From Ilex aquifolium (taxonomy: Eukaryota > Streptophyta > Magnoliopsida > Aquifoliales > Aquifoliaceae): 64,000 nucleotides of DNA. Each line of letters begins with the position of its first letter. Within the stretch, counting starts at the first letter, position 1. The notes beneath the pieces were generated by a model. The model saw only the letters and a program-made list of their open reading frames with translations, was not told the origin of the DNA and searched no databases. The DNA lies in the NCBI GenBank assembly GCA_951799425.1, contig OX637397.1:40962409-41026408 (forward strand). Reading direction: 5' to 3'. Shown here piece by piece: positions 11,901 through 26,475 of this stretch. Made by a program: the position numbers and the translations under genes.

Positions 11901-14240
11901 TTCTGACATAACTTTTTACTACGGTCTCTGATTAAGATGATTCTTGCGGCATTGTAAAGAATTCTTGAATCCCTAACCATTTTATTCACATCAAAAGTCA
12001 TGAAAAATCCTCTAGCATGGGCTATATTCTAACGCAAGTTTGGTGTAATAAGTAGTCCTCCTTTAAAATGAAATAGTATATCCGACATAACTTTTTCTCC
12101 CGAACTCGGATTGAGCTAATTCTTGCGGCATTGTAAAGAGAACTTGAAACCCTAACCAATATATTTAGATCAAAATTGGTGATTCATCTTCTAACAAGTT
12201 CGAAATTGTGATGGAAGTTTGGTATAGTTGGCCATTCCCCTCCCCAATGAAAGAAAAAAGTAATTTCACATTCTTTAGTATTTCTGACATAACTTTTTAC
12301 TACGGTCTCTGATTAAGATGATTCTTGCGGCATTGTAAAGAATTCTTGAATCCCAAACCATTTTATTCACATCAGAAGTCATGAAAAATCCTCTAGCATG
12401 GGCTATATTGTAACGCAAGTTTGGTGTAATAAGTAGTCCTCCTTTAAAATGAAATAGTATATCCGACATAACTTTTTCTCCCGAACTCGGATTGAGCTAA
12501 TTCTTGCGGCATTGTAAAGAGAACTTGAAACCCTAACCAATATATTCAGATCAAAATTGGTGATTCATCTTCTAACAAGTTCGAAATTGTGATGGAAGTT
12601 TGGTATAGTTGGCCATTCCCCTCCCCAATGAAAGAAAAAAGTAATTTCACATTCTTTAGTATTTCTGACATAACTTTTTACTACGGTCTCTGATTAAGAT
12701 GATTCTTGCGGCATTGTAAAGAATTCTTGAATCCCAAACCATTTTATTCACATCAGAAGTCATGAAAAATCCTCTAGCATGGGCTATATTGTAACGCAAG
12801 TTTGGTGTAATAAGTAGTTCTCCTTTAAAATGAAATAGTATATCCGACATAACTTTTTCACCCGAACTCGGATTGAGCTAATTCTTGCGGCATTGAAAAG
12901 AGAACTTGAAACCCTAACCAATATATTAAGATCAAAATTGGTGATTCATCTTCTAACAAGTTCTAAATTGTGATGGAAGTTTGGTATAGTTGGCCATTCC
13001 CCTCCCCAATGAAAGAAAAAAGTAATTTCCCATTCTTTAGTATTTCTGACATAACTTTTTACTCCGGTCTCTGATTAAGATGATTCTTGCGGCATTGTAA
13101 AGAATTCTTGAATCCCTAACCATTTTATTCACATCAAAAGTCATGAAAAATCCTCTAGCATGGGCTATATTGTAACACAAGTTTGGTGTAATAAGTAGTC
13201 CTCCTTAAAAATGAAATAGTATATCCGACATAACTTTTTCTCCCGAACTCGGATTGAGCTAATTCTTGCGGCATTGTAAAGAGAACTTGAAACCCTAACC
13301 AATATATTCAGATCAAAATTGGAGATTCATCTTCTAACAAATTCGAAATTGTGATGGAAGTTTGGTATAGTTGGCCATTCCCCTCCCCAATGAAAGAAAA
13401 AAGTAATTTCCCATTCTTTAGTATTTCTGACATAACCTTTTACTCCGGTCTCTGATTAAGATGATTCTTGCGGCATTGTAAACAATTCTTGAATCCCTAA
13501 CCATTTTATTCACATCAAATGTCATGAAAAATCCTCTAGCATGGGCGATATTGTAACGCAAGTTTGGTGTAATAAGTAGTCCTCCTTTAAAATGAAATAG
13601 TATATCAGACATAACTTTTTCTCCCGAACTCGGATTGAGCTAATTCTTGCGGCATTGTAAAGAGAACTTGAAACCCTAACCAATATATTTAGATTAAAAT
13701 TTGTGATTCATCTTCTAACAAATTCGAAATTGTGATGGAAGTTTGGTATAGTTGGCCATTCCCCTCCCCAATGAAAGAAAAAAGTAATTTCCCATTCTTT
13801 AGTATTTCTGACATAACTTTTTACTCCGGTCTCTGATTAAGATGATTCTTGTGGCATTGTAAAGAATTCTTCAATCCCTAACCATTTTATTCACATCAAA
13901 AGTCGTGAAAAATCCTCTAGCATGGGCTATATTCTAACGCAAGTTTGGTGTAATAAGTAGTGCTCCTTTAAAATGAAATAGTATATCCGACATAACTTTT
14001 TCTCCCGAACTCGGATTGAGCTAATTCTTGCGGCATTGTAAAGAGAACTTGAAACCCTAACCAATATATTCAGATCAAAATTGGTGATTCATCTTCTACC
14101 AAGTTCGAAATTGTGATGGAAGTTTGGTATAGTTGGCCATTCCCCTCCCCAATGAAAGAAAAAAGTAATTTCACATTCTTTAGTATTTCTGACATAACTT
14201 TTTACTACGGTCTCTGATTAAGATGATTCTTGCGGCATTG
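8930..14240. repeat. HOR territory: 8-mer spacing, 3,048 bp
   Basis: Rare variants recur at 3,048 bp (8 x 381): CTAACGCAAG at 8,981 and 12,029; ATATTTAG at 9,113 and 12,161; CAGAAG with AATCCCAAACC near 9,306 and 12,354; AGTAGTGCTCC near 10,909 and 13,957; CTTCTACCAAG near 11,046 and 14,094. The matching stretch is about six monomers long. The roughly two monomers between the copies (about 11.19-11.95 kb) instead match 7.00-7.76 kb at offset 4,191 (11 x 381), including the rare ATGAATGAAAA near 7,295 and 11,486. The 8-mer is therefore a mosaic, not a clean tandem copy. Confidence 0.75.
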
Positions 14241-17200
14241 TAAAGAATTCTTGAATCCCTAACCATTTTATTCACATCAAAAGTCATGAAAAATCCTCTA
14301 GCATGGGCTATATTGTAACGCAAGTTTGGTGTAATAAGTAGTCCTCCTTTAAAATGAAATAGTATATCCGACATAACTTTTTCTCCCGAACTCGGATTGA
14401 GCTAATTCTTGCGGAATTGAAAAGAGAACTTGAAACCCTAACCAATATATTAAGATCAAAATTGGTGATTCATCTTCTAACAAGTTCGAAATTGTGATGG
14501 AAGTTTGGTATAGTTGGCCATTCCCCTCCCCAATGAAAGAAAAAAGTAATTTCCCATTCTTTAGTATTTCTGACATAACTTTTTACTCTGGTCTCTGATT
14601 AAGATGATTCTTCCGGCATTGTAAAGAATTCTTGAATCCCTAACCATTTTATTCACATCAAAAGTCATGAAAAATCCTCTAGCATGGGCTATATTCTAAC
14701 GCAAGTTTGGTGTAATAAGTAGTCCTCCTTTAAAATGAAATAGTATATCCGACATAAGTTTTTCTCCCGAACTCGGATTGAGCTAATTTTTGCGGCATTG
14801 TAAAGAGAACTTGAAACCCTAACCAATATATTCAGATTAAAATTGGTGATTCATCTTCTAACAAGTTCGAAATTGTGATGGAAGTTTGGTATAGTTGGCC
14901 ATTCCCCTCCCCAATGAAAGAAAAAAGTAATTTCCCATTCTTTAGTATTTCTGACATAACCTTTTACTCCGGTCTCTGATTAAGATGATTCTTGCGGCAT
15001 TGTAAACAATTCTTGAATCCCTAACCATTTTATTCACATCAAATGTCATGAAAAATCCTCTAGCATGGGCGATATTGTAACGCAAGTTTGGTGTAATAAG
15101 TAGTCCTCATTTAAAATGAAATAGTATATCCGACATAACTTTTTCTCCCGAACTCGGATTGAGCTAATTCTTGCGGCATTGTAAAGAGAACTTGAAACCC
15201 TAACCAATATATTTAGATTAAAATTTGTGATTCATCTTCTAACAAATTCGAAATTGTGATGGAAGTTTGGTATAGTTGGCCATTCCCCTCCCCAATGAAA
15301 GAAAAAAGTAATTTCCCATTCTTTAGTATTTCTGACATAACTTTTTACTCCGGTCTCTGATTAAGATGATTCTTGTGGCATTGTAAAGAATTCTTCAATC
15401 CCTAACCATTTTATTCACATCAAAAGTCATGAAAAATCCTCTAGCATGGGCTATATTCTAACGCAAGTTTGGTGTAATAAGTAGTGCTCCTTTAAAATGA
15501 AATAGTATATCCGACATTACTTTTTCTCCCGAACTCGGATTGAGCTAATTCTTGCGGCATTGTAAAGAGAACTTGAAACCCTAACCAATATATTCAGATC
15601 AAAATTGGTGATTCATCTTCTACCAAGTTCGAAATTGTGATGGAAGTTTGGTATAGTTGGCCATTCCCCTCCCCAATGAAAGAAAAAAGTAATTTCACAT
15701 TCTTTAGTATTTCTGACATAACTTTTTACTACGGTCTCTGATTAAGATGATTCTTGCGGCATTGTAAAGAATTCTTGAATCCCTAACCATTTTATTCACA
15801 TCAAAAGTCATGAAAAATCCTCTAGCATGGGCTATATTGTAACGCAAGTTTGGTGTAATAAGTAGTCCTCCTTTAAAATGAAATAGTATATTCGACATAA
15901 CTTTTTCTCCCGAACTCGGATTGAGCTAATTCTTGCGGAATTGAAAAGAGAACTTGAAACCCTAACCAATATATTAAGATCAAAATTGGTGATTCATCTT
16001 CTAACAAGTTCGAAATTGTGATGGAAGTTTGGTATAGTTGGCCATTCCCCTCCCCAATGAAAGAAAAAAGTAATTTCCCATTCTTTAGTATTTCTGACAT
16101 AACTTTTTACTCTGGTCTCTGATTAAGATGATTCTTCCGGCATTGTAAAGAATTCTTGAATCCCTAACCATTTTATTCACATCAAAAGTCATGAAAAATC
16201 CTCTAGCATGGGCTATATTCTAACGCAAGTTTGGTGTAATAAGTAGTCCTCCTTTAAAATGAAATAGTATATCCGACATAAGTTTTTCTCCCGAACTCGG
16301 ATTGAGCTAATTTTTGCGGCATTGTAAAGAGAACTAGAAACCCTAACCAATATATTCAGATTAAAATTGGTGATTCATCTTCTAACAAGTTCGAAATTGT
16401 GATGGAAGTTTGGTATAGTTGGCCATTCCCCTCCCCAATGAAAGAAAAAAGTAATTTCCCATTCTTTAGTATTTCTGACATAACCTTTTACTCCGGTCTC
16501 TGATTAAGATGATTCTTGCGGCATTGTAAACAATTCTTGAATCCCTAACCATTTTATTCACATCAAATGTCATGAAAAATCCTCTAGCATGGGCGATATT
16601 GTAACGCAAGTTTGGTGTAATAAGTAGTCCTCATTTAAAATGAAATAGTATATCCGACATAACTTTTTCTCCCGAACTCGGATTGAGCTAATTCTTGCGG
16701 CATTGTAAAGAGAACTTGAAACCCTAACCAATATATTTAGATTAAAATTTGTGATTCATCTTCTAACAAATTCGAAATTGTGATGGAAGTTTGGTATAGT
16801 TGGCCATTCCCCTCCCCAATGAAAGAAAAAAGTAATTTCCCATTCTTTAGTATTTCTGACATAACTTTTTACTCCGGTCTCTGATTAAGATGATTCTTGT
16901 GGCATTGTAAAGAATTCTTGAATCCCTAACCATTTTATTCACGTCAAAAGTCATGAAAAATCCTCTAGCATGGGCTATATTCTAACGCAAGTTTGGTGTA
17001 ATAAGTAGTGCTCCTTTAAAATGAAATAGTATATCCGACATAACTTTTTCTCCCGAACTCGGATTGAGCTAATTCTTGCGGCATTGTAAAGAGAACTTGA
17101 AACCCTAACCAATATATTCAGATCAAAATTGGTGATTCATCTTCTACCAAGTTCGAAATTGTGATGGAAGTTTGGTATAGTTGGCCATTCCCCTCCCCAA

Positions 17201-18366
17201 TGAAAGAAAAAAGTAATTTCACATTCTTTAGTATTTCTGACATAACTTTTTACTACGGTCTCTGATTAAGATGATTCTTGCGGCATTGTAAAGAATTCTT
17301 GAATCCCTAACCATTTTATTCACATCAAAAGTCATGAAAAATCCTCTAGCATGGGCTATATTGTAACGCAAGTTTGGTGTAATAAGTAGTCCTCCTTTAA
17401 AATGAAATAGTATATCCGACATAACTTTTTCTCCCGAACTCGGATTGAGCTAATTCTTGCGGAATTGAAAAGAGAACTTGAAACCCTAAACAATATATTA
17501 AGATCAAAATTGGTGATTCATCTTCTAACAAGTTCGAAATTGTGATGGAAGTTTGGTATAGTTGGCCATTCCCCTCCCCAATGAAAGAAAAAAGTAATTT
17601 CCCATTCTTTAGTATTTCTGACATAACTTTTTACTCTGGTCTCTGATTAAGATGATTCTTCCGGCATTGTAAAGAATTCTTGAATCCCTAACCATTTTAT
17701 TCACATCAAAAGTCATGAAAAATCCTCTAGCATGGGCTATATTCTAACGCAAGTTTGGTGTAATAAGTAGTCCTCCTTTAAAATGAAATAGTATATCCGA
17801 CATAAGTTTTTCTCCCGAACTCGGATTGAGCTAATTTTTGCGGCATTGTAAAGAGAACTTGAAACCCTAACCAATATATTCAGATTAAAATTGGTGATTC
17901 ATCTTCTAACAAGTTCGAAATTGTGATGGATGTTTGGTATAGTTGGCCATTCCCCTCCCCAATGAAAGAAAAAAGTAATTTCCCATTCTTTAGTATTTCT
18001 GACATAACCTTTTACTCCGGTCTCTGATTAAGATGATTCTTGCGGCATTGTAAACAATTCTTGAATCCCTAACCATTTTATTCACATCAAATGTCATGAA
18101 AAATCCTCTAGCATGGGCGATATTGTAACGCAAGTTTGGTGTAATAAGTAGTCCTCCTTTAAAATGAAATAGTATATCCGACATAACTTTTTCTCCCGAA
18201 CTCGGATTGAGCTAATTCTTGCGGCATTGTAAAGAGAACTTGAAACCCTAACCAATATATTTAGATTAAAATTTGTGATTCATCTTCTAACAAATTCGAA
18301 ATTGTGATGGAAGTTTGGTATAGTTGGCCATTCCCCTCCCCAATGAAAGAAAAAAGTAATTTCCCA
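13400..18366. repeat. HOR territory: 4-mer, 1,524 bp
   Basis: CATAACCTTTTACTCC recurs at 13,431, 14,955, 16,479 and 18,003, and GTGGCATTG at 13,851, 15,375 and 16,899, all 1,524 bp (4 x 381) apart. Within each period one monomer has TACTACGG with TTTCACATTC, the next TTGCGGAATTGAAAAG with TATTAAGATC, the next TACTCTGG with CATAAGTTTTTC, and the last CCTTTTACTCC with TAAACAATTC. The last type lacks the EcoRI site because GAATTC has become CAATTC. Small private changes mark individual periods, for example CTAGAAACC near 16,333. Confidence 0.8.
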
Positions 18367-18517
18367 TAAGATGATTCTTGTGGCATTGTAAAGAATTCTT
18401 CAATCCCTAACCATTTTATTCACATCAAAAGTCATGAAAAATCCTCTAGCATGGGCTATATTGTAACGCAAGTTTGGTGTAATAAGTACTCCTCCTTTAA
18501 AATGAAATAGTATATCC
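18180..18517. repeat. 338-bp monomer with 43-bp deletion, copy 1
   Basis: The distance between successive half-A starts is 338 bp instead of 381. Sequence reads TTTCCCATAAGATG, joining the end of half A directly to a point 37 bp into half B, at 18,366/18,367. The loss removes the A/B junction, including GACATAACTTTTT of half B. Only a single T is shared at the break, as expected of end-joining or replication slippage rather than homologous exchange. Confidence 0.93.
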
Positions 18518-21500
18518 GACATAACTTTTTTTCCCGAACTCGGATTGAGCTAATTCTTGCGGCATTGTAAAAAGAACTTGAAACCGTAACCAATATATTC
18601 AGATCAAAATTGGTGATTCATCTTCTAACAAGTTCGAAATTGTGATGGAAGTTTGGTATAGTTGGCCATTCCCCTCCCCAATGAAAGAAAAAAGTAATTT
18701 CCCATTCTTTAGTATTTCTGACATAACTTTTTACTCCGGTGTCTGATTAAGATGATTCTTGCGGCATTGTAAAGAATTCTTGAATCCCTAACCATTTTAT
18801 TCACATCAAAAGTCATGAAAAATCCTCTAGCATGGGCTATATTGTAATGCAAGTTTGGTGTAATAAGTAGTCCTCCTTTAAAATGAAATAGTATATCCCA
18901 CATAACTTTTTCTCCCGAACTCGGATTGATCTAATTCTTGCGGCATTGTAAAGAGAACTTGAAACCCTAACCAATATATTCAGATCAAAATTGGAGATTC
19001 ATCTTCTAACAAATTCGAAATTGTGATGGAAGTTTGGTATAGTTGGCCATTCCCCTCCCCAATGAAAGAAAAAAGTAATTTCCCATTTTTTAGTATTTCT
19101 GACATAACTTTTTACTCCGGTCTCTGATTAAGATGATTCTTCCGGCATTGTAAAGAATTCTTGAATCCCTAACCATTTTATTCACATCAAAAGTCATGAA
19201 AAATCCTCTAGCATGGGCTATATTCTAACGCAAGTTTGGTGTAATAAGTAGTCCTCCTTTAAAATGAAATAGTATATCCGACATAACTTTTTCTCCCGAA
19301 CTCGGATTGAGCTAATTCTTGCGGCATTGTAAAGAGAACTTGAAACCCTAACCAATATATTCAGATCAAAATTGGTGATTCATCTTCTAACAAGTTCGAA
19401 ATTGTGATGGAAGTTTGGTATAGTTGGCCATTCCCCTCCCCAATGAAAGAAAAAAGTAATTTCACATTCTTTAGTATTTCTGACATAACTTTTTACTACG
19501 GTCTCTGATTAAGATGATTCTTGCGGCATTGTAAAGAATTCTTGAATCCCTAACCATTTTATTCACATCAAAAGTCATGAAAAATCCTCTAGCATGGGCT
19601 ATATTGTAACGCAAGTTTGGTGTAATAAGTAGTCCTCCTTTAAAATGAAATAGTATATCCGACATAACTTTTTCTCCCGAACTCGGATTGAGCTAATTCT
19701 TGCGGAATTGAAAAGAGAACTTGAAACCCTAACCAATATATTAAGATCAAAATTGGTGATTCATCTTCTAACAAGTTCGAAATTGTGATGGAAGTTTGGT
19801 ATAGTTGGCCATTCCCCTCCCCAATGAAAGAAAAAAGTAATTTCCCATTCTTTAGTATTTCTGACATAACTTTTTACTCTGGTCTCTGATTAAGATGATT
19901 CTTCCGGCATTGTAAAGAATTCTTGAATCCCTAACCATTTTATTCACATCAAAAGTCATGAAAAATCCTCTAGCATGGGCTATATTCTAACGCAAGTTTG
20001 GTGTAATAAGTAGTCCTCCTTTAAAATGAAATAGTATATCCGACATAAGTTTTTCTCCCGAACTCGGATTGAGCTAATTTTTGCGGCATTGTAAAGAGAA
20101 CTAGAAACCCTAACCAATATATTCAGATTAAAATTGGTGATTCATCTTCTAACAAGTTCGAAATTGTGATGGAAGTTTGGTATAGTTGGCCATTCCCCTC
20201 CCCAATGAAAGAAAAAAGTAATTTCCCATTCTTTAGTATTTCTGACATAACCTTTTACTCCGGTCTCTGATTAAGATGATTCTTGCGGCATTGTAAACAA
20301 TTCTTGAATCCCTAACCATTTTATTCACATCAAATGTCATGAAAAATCCTCTAGCATGGGCGATATTGTAACGCAAGTTTGGTGTAATAAGTAGTCCTCA
20401 TTTAAAATGAAATAGTATATCCGACATAACTTTTTCTCCCGAACTCGGATTGAGCTAATTCTTGCGGCATTGTAAAGAGAACTTGAAACCCTAACCAATA
20501 TATTTAGATTAAAATTTGTGATTCATCTTCTAACAAATTCGAAATTGTGATGGAAGTTTGGTATAGTTGGCCATTCCCCTCCCCAATGAAAGAAAAAAGT
20601 AATTTCCCATTCTTTAGTATTTCTGACATAACTTTTTACTCCGGTCTCTGATTAAGATGATTCTTGTGGCATTGTAAAGAATTCTTGAATCCCTAACCAT
20701 TTTATTCACGTCAAAAGTCATGAAAAATCCTCTAGCATGGGCTATATTCTAACGCAAGTTTGGTGTAATAAGTAGTGCTCCTTTAAAATGAAATAGTATA
20801 TCCGACATAACTTTTTCTCCCGAACTCGGATTGAGCTAATTCTTGCGGCATTGTAAAGAGAACTTGAAACCCTAACCAATATATTCAGATCAAAATTGGT
20901 GATTCATCTTCTACCAAGTTCGAAATTGTGATGGAAGTTTGGTATAGTTGGCCATTCCCCTCCCCAATGAAAGAAAAAAGTAATTTCACATTCTTTAGTA
21001 TTTCTGACATAACTTTTTACTACGGTCTCTGATTAAGATGATTCTTGCGGCATTGTAAAGAATTCTTGAATCCCTAACCATTTTATTCACATCAAAAGTC
21101 ATGAAAAATCCTCTAGCATGGGCTATATTGTAACGCAAGTTTGGTGTAATAAGTAGTCCTCCTTTAAAATGAAATAGTATATCCGACATAACTTTTTCTC
21201 CCGAACTCGGATTGAGCTAATTCTTGCGGAATTGAAAAGAGAACTTGAAACCCTAACCAATATATTAAGATCAAAATTGGTGATTCATCTTCTAACAAGT
21301 TCGAAATTGTGATGGAAGTTTGGTATAGTTGGCCATTCCCCTCCCCAATGAAAGAAAAAAGTAATTTCCCATTCTTTAGTATTTCTGACATAACTTTTTA
21401 CTCTGGTCTCTGATTAAGATGATTCTTCCGGCATTGTAAAGAATTCTTGAATCCCTAACCATTTTATTCACATCAAAAGTCATGAAAAATCCTCTAGCAT

Positions 21501-22708
21501 GGGCTATATTCTAACGCAAGTTTGGTGTAATAAGTAGTCCTCCTTTAAAATGAAATAGTATATCCGACATAAGTTTTTCTCCCGAACTCGGATTGAGCTA
21601 ATTTTTGCGGCATTGTAAAGAGAACTTGAAACCCTAACCAATATATTCAGATTAAAATTGGTGATTCATCTTCTAACAAGTTCGAAATTGTGATGGATGT
21701 TTGGTATAGTTGGCCATTCCCCTCCCCAATGAAAGAAAAAAGTAATTTCTCATTCTTTAGTATTTCTGACATAACCTTTTACTCCGGTCTCTGATTAAGA
21801 TGATTCTTGCGGCATTGTAAACAATTCTTGAATCCCTAACCATTTTATTCACATCAAATGTCATGAAAAATCCTCTAGCATGGGCGATATTGTAACGCAA
21901 GTTTGGTGTAATAAGTAGTCCTCCTTTAAAATGAAATAGTATATCCGACATAACTTTTTCTCCCGAACTCGGATTGAGCTAATTCTTGCGGAATTGAAAA
22001 GAGAACTTGAAACCCTAAACAATATATTAAGATCAAAATTGGTGATTCATCTTCTAACAAGTTCGAAATTGTGATGGAAGTTTGGTATAGTTGGCCATTC
22101 CCCTCCCCAATGAAAGAAAAAAGTAATTTCCCATTCTTTAGTATTTCTGACATAACTTTTTACTCTGGTCTCTGATTAAGATGATTCTTCCGGCATTGTA
22201 AAGAATTCTTGAATCCCTAACCATTTTATTCACATCAAAAGTCATGAAAAATCCTCTAGCATGGGCTATATTCTAACGCAAGTTTGGTGTAATAAGTAGT
22301 CCTCCTTTAAAATGAAATAGTATATCCGACATAAGTTTTTCTCCCGAACTCGGATTGAGCTAATTTTTGCGGCATTGTAAAGAGAACTTGAAACCCTAAC
22401 CAATATATTCAGATTAAAATTGGTGATTCATCTTCTAACAAGTTCGAAATTGTGATGGATGTTTGGTATAGTTGGCCATTCCCCTCCCCAATGAAAGAAA
22501 AAAGTAATTTCCCATTCTTTAGTATTTCTGACATAACCTTTTACTCCGGTCTCTGATTAAGATGATTCTTGCGGCATTGTAAACAATTCTTGAATCCCTA
22601 ACCATTTTATTCACATCAAATGTCATGAAAAATCCTCTAGCATGGGCGATATTGTAACGCAAGTTTGGTGTAATAAGTAGTCCTCCTTTAAAATGAAATA
22701 GTATATCC

Positions 22709-23046
22709 GACATAACTTTTTCTCCCGAACTCGGATTGAGCTAATTCTTGCGGCATTGTAAAGAGAACTTGAAACCCTAACCAATATATTTAGATTAAAA
22801 TTTGTGATTCATCTTCTAACAAATTCGAAATTGTGATGGAAGTTTGGTATAGTTGGCCATTCCCCTCCCCAATGAAAGAAAAAAGTAATTTCCCATAAGA
22901 TGATTCTTGTGGCATTGTAAAGAATTCTTCAATCCCTAACCATTTTATTCACATCAAAAGTCATGAAAAATCCTCTAGCATGGGCTATATTGTAACGCAA
23001 GTTTGGTGTAATAAGTACTCCTCCTTTAAAATGAAATAGTATATCC
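22709..23046. repeat. 338-bp monomer with 43-bp deletion, copy 2
   Basis: Identical break to the copy at 18,180, exactly 4,529 bp further on. It is also followed by AAGTACTCCTCC, a run of seven T and AACCGTAACC, so it is inherited from one deletion event and not independent. Confidence 0.93.
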
Positions 23047-26000
23047 GACATAACTTTTTTTCCCGAACTCGGATTGAGCTAATTCTTGCGGCATTGTAAA
23101 GAGAACTTGAAACCGTAACCAATATATTCAGATCAAAATTGGTGATTCATCTTCTAACAAGTTCGAAATTGTGATGGAAGTTTGGTATAGTTGGCCATTC
23201 CCCTCCCCAATGAAAGAAAAAAGTAATTTCCCATTCTTTAGTATTTCTGACATAACTTTTTACTCCGGTGTCTGATTAAGATGATTCTTGCGGCATTGTA
23301 AAGAATTCTTGAATCCCTAACCATTTTATTCACATCAAAAGTCATGAAAAATCCTCTAGCATGGGCTATATTGTAATGCAAGTTTGGTGTAATAAGTAGT
23401 CCTCCTTTAAAATGAAATAGTATATCCCACATAACTTTTTCTCCCGAACTCGGATTGATCTAATTCTTGCGGCATTGTAAAGAGAACTTGAAACCCTAAC
23501 CAATATATTCAGATCAAAATTGGAGATTCATCTTCTAACAAATTCGAAATTGTGATGGAAGTTTGGTATAGTTGGCCATTCCCCTCCCCAATGAAAGAAA
23601 AAAGTAATTTCCCATTTTTTAGTATTTCTGACATAACTTTTTACTCCGGTCTCTGATTAAGATGATTCTTCCGGCATTGTAAAGAATTCTTGAATCCCTA
23701 ACCATTTTATTCACATCAAAAGTCATGAAAAATCCTCTAGCATGGGCTATATTCTAACGCAAGTTTGGTGTAATAAGTAGTCCTCCTTTAAAATGAAATA
23801 GTATATCCGACATAACTTTTTCTCCCGAACTCGGATTGAGCTAATTCTTGCGGCATTGTAAAGAGAACTTGAAACCCTAACCAATATATTCAGATCAAAA
23901 TTGGTGATTCATCTTCTAACAAGTTCGAAATTGTGATGGAAGTTTGGTATAGTTGGCCATTCCCCTCCCCAATGAAAGAAAAAAGTAATTTCACATTCTT
24001 TAGTATTTCTGACATAACTTTTTACTACGGTCTCTGATTAAGATGATTCTTGCGGCATTGTAAAGAATTCTTGAATCCCTAACCATTTTATTCACATCAA
24101 AAGTCATGAAAAATCCTCTAGCATGGGCTATATTGTAACGCAAGTTTGGTGTAATAAGTAGTCCTCCTTTAAAATGAAATAGTATATCCGACATAACTTT
24201 TTCTCCCGAACTCGGATTGAGCTAATTCTTGCGGAATTGAAAAGAGAACTTGAAACCCTAACCAATATATTAAGATCAAAATTGGTGATTCATCTTCTAA
24301 CAAGTTCGAAATTGTGATGGAAGTTTGGTATAGTTGGCCATTCCCCTCCCCAATGAAAGAAAAAAGTAATTTCCCATTCTTTAGTATTTCTGACATAACT
24401 TTTTACTCTGGTCTCTGATTAAGATGATTCTTCCGGCATTGTAAAGAATTCTTGAATCCCTAACCATTTTATTCACATCAAAAGTCATGAAAAATCCTCT
24501 AGCATGGGCTATATTCTAACGCAAGTTTGGTGTAATAAGTAGTCCTCCTTTAAAATGAAATAGTATATCCGACATAAGTTTTTCTCCCGAACTCGGATTG
24601 AGCTAATTTTTGCGGCATTGTAAAGAGAACTAGAAACCCTAACCAATATATTCAGATTAAAATTGGTGATTCATCTTCTAACAAGTTCGAAATTGTGATG
24701 GAAGTTTGGTATAGTTGGCCATTCCCCTCCCCAATGAAAGAAAAAAGTAATTTCCCATTCTTTAGTATTTCTGACATAACCTTTTACTCCGGTCTCTGAT
24801 TAAGATGATTCTTGCGGCATTGTAAACAATTCTTGAATCCCTAACCATTTTATTCACATCAAATGTCATGAAAAATCCTCTAGCATGGGCGATATTGTAA
24901 CGCAAGTTTGGTGTAATAAGTAGTCCTCATTTAAAATGAAATAGTATATCCGACATAACTTTTTCTCCCGAACTCGGATTGAGCTAATTCTTGCGGCATT
25001 GTAAAGAGAACTTGAAACCCTAACCAATATATTTAGATTAAAATTTGTGATTCATCTTCTAACAAATTCGAAATTGTGATGGAAGTTTGGTATAGTTGGC
25101 CATTCCCCTCCCCAATGAAAGAAAAAAGTAATTTCCCATTCTTTAGTATTTCTGACATAACTTTTTACTCCGGTCTCTGATTAAGATGATTCTTGTGGCA
25201 TTGTAAAGAATTCTTGAATCCCTAACCATTTTATTCACGTCAAAAGTCATGAAAAATCCTCTAGCATGGGCTATATTCTAACGCAAGTTTGGTGTAATAA
25301 GTAGTGCTCCTTTAAAATGAAATAGTATATCCGACATAACTTTTTCTCCCGAACTCGGATTGAGCTAATTCTTGCGGCATTGTAAAGAGAACTTGAAACC
25401 CTAACCAATATATTCAGATCAAAATTGGTGATTCATCTTCTACCAAGTTCGAAATTGTGATGGAAGTTTGGTATAGTTGGCCATTCCCCTCCCCAATGAA
25501 AGAAAAAAGTAATTTCACATTCTTTAGTATTTCTGACATAACTTTTTACTACGGTCTCTGATTAAGATGATTCTTGCGGCATTGTAAAGAATTCTTGAAT
25601 CCCTAACCATTTTATTCACATCAAAAGTCATGAAAAATCCTCTAGCATGGGCTATATTGTAACGCAAGTTTGGTGTAATAAGTAGTCCTCCTTTAAAATG
25701 AAATAGTATATCCGACATAACTTTTTCTCCCGAACTCGGATTGAGCTAATTCTTGCGGAATTGAAAAGAGAACTTGAAACCCTAACCAATATATTAAGAT
25801 CAAAATTGGTGATTCATCTTCTAACAAGTTCGAAATTGTGATGGAAGTTTGGTATAGTTGGCCATTCCCCTCCCCAATGAAAGAAAAAAGTAATTTCCCA
25901 TTCTTTAGTATTTCTGACATAACTTTTTACTCTGGTCTCTGATTAAGATGATTCTTCCGGCATTGTAAAGAATTCTTGAATCCCTAACCATTTTATTCAC

Positions 26001-26475
26001 ATCAAAAGTCATGAAAAATCCTCTAGCATGGGCTATATTCTAACGCAAGTTTGGTGTAATAAGTAGTCCTCCTTTAAAATGAAATAGTATATCCGACATA
26101 AGTTTTTCTCCCGAACTCGGATTGAGCTAATTTTTGCGGCATTGTAAAGAGAACTTGAAACCCTAACCAATATATTCAGATTAAAATTGGTGATTCATCT
26201 TCTAACAAGTTCGAAATTGTGATGGATGTTTGGTATAGTTGGCCATTCCCCTCCCCAATGAAAGAAAAAAGTAATTTCTCATTCTTTAGTATTTCTGACA
26301 TAACCTTTTACTCCGGTCTCTGATTAAGATGATTCTTGCGGCATTGTAAACAATTCTTGAATCCCTAACCATTTTATTCACATCAAATGTCATGAAAAAT
26401 CCTCTAGCATGGGCGATATTGTAACGCAAGTTTGGTGTAATAAGTAGTCCTCCTTTAAAATGAAATAGTATATCC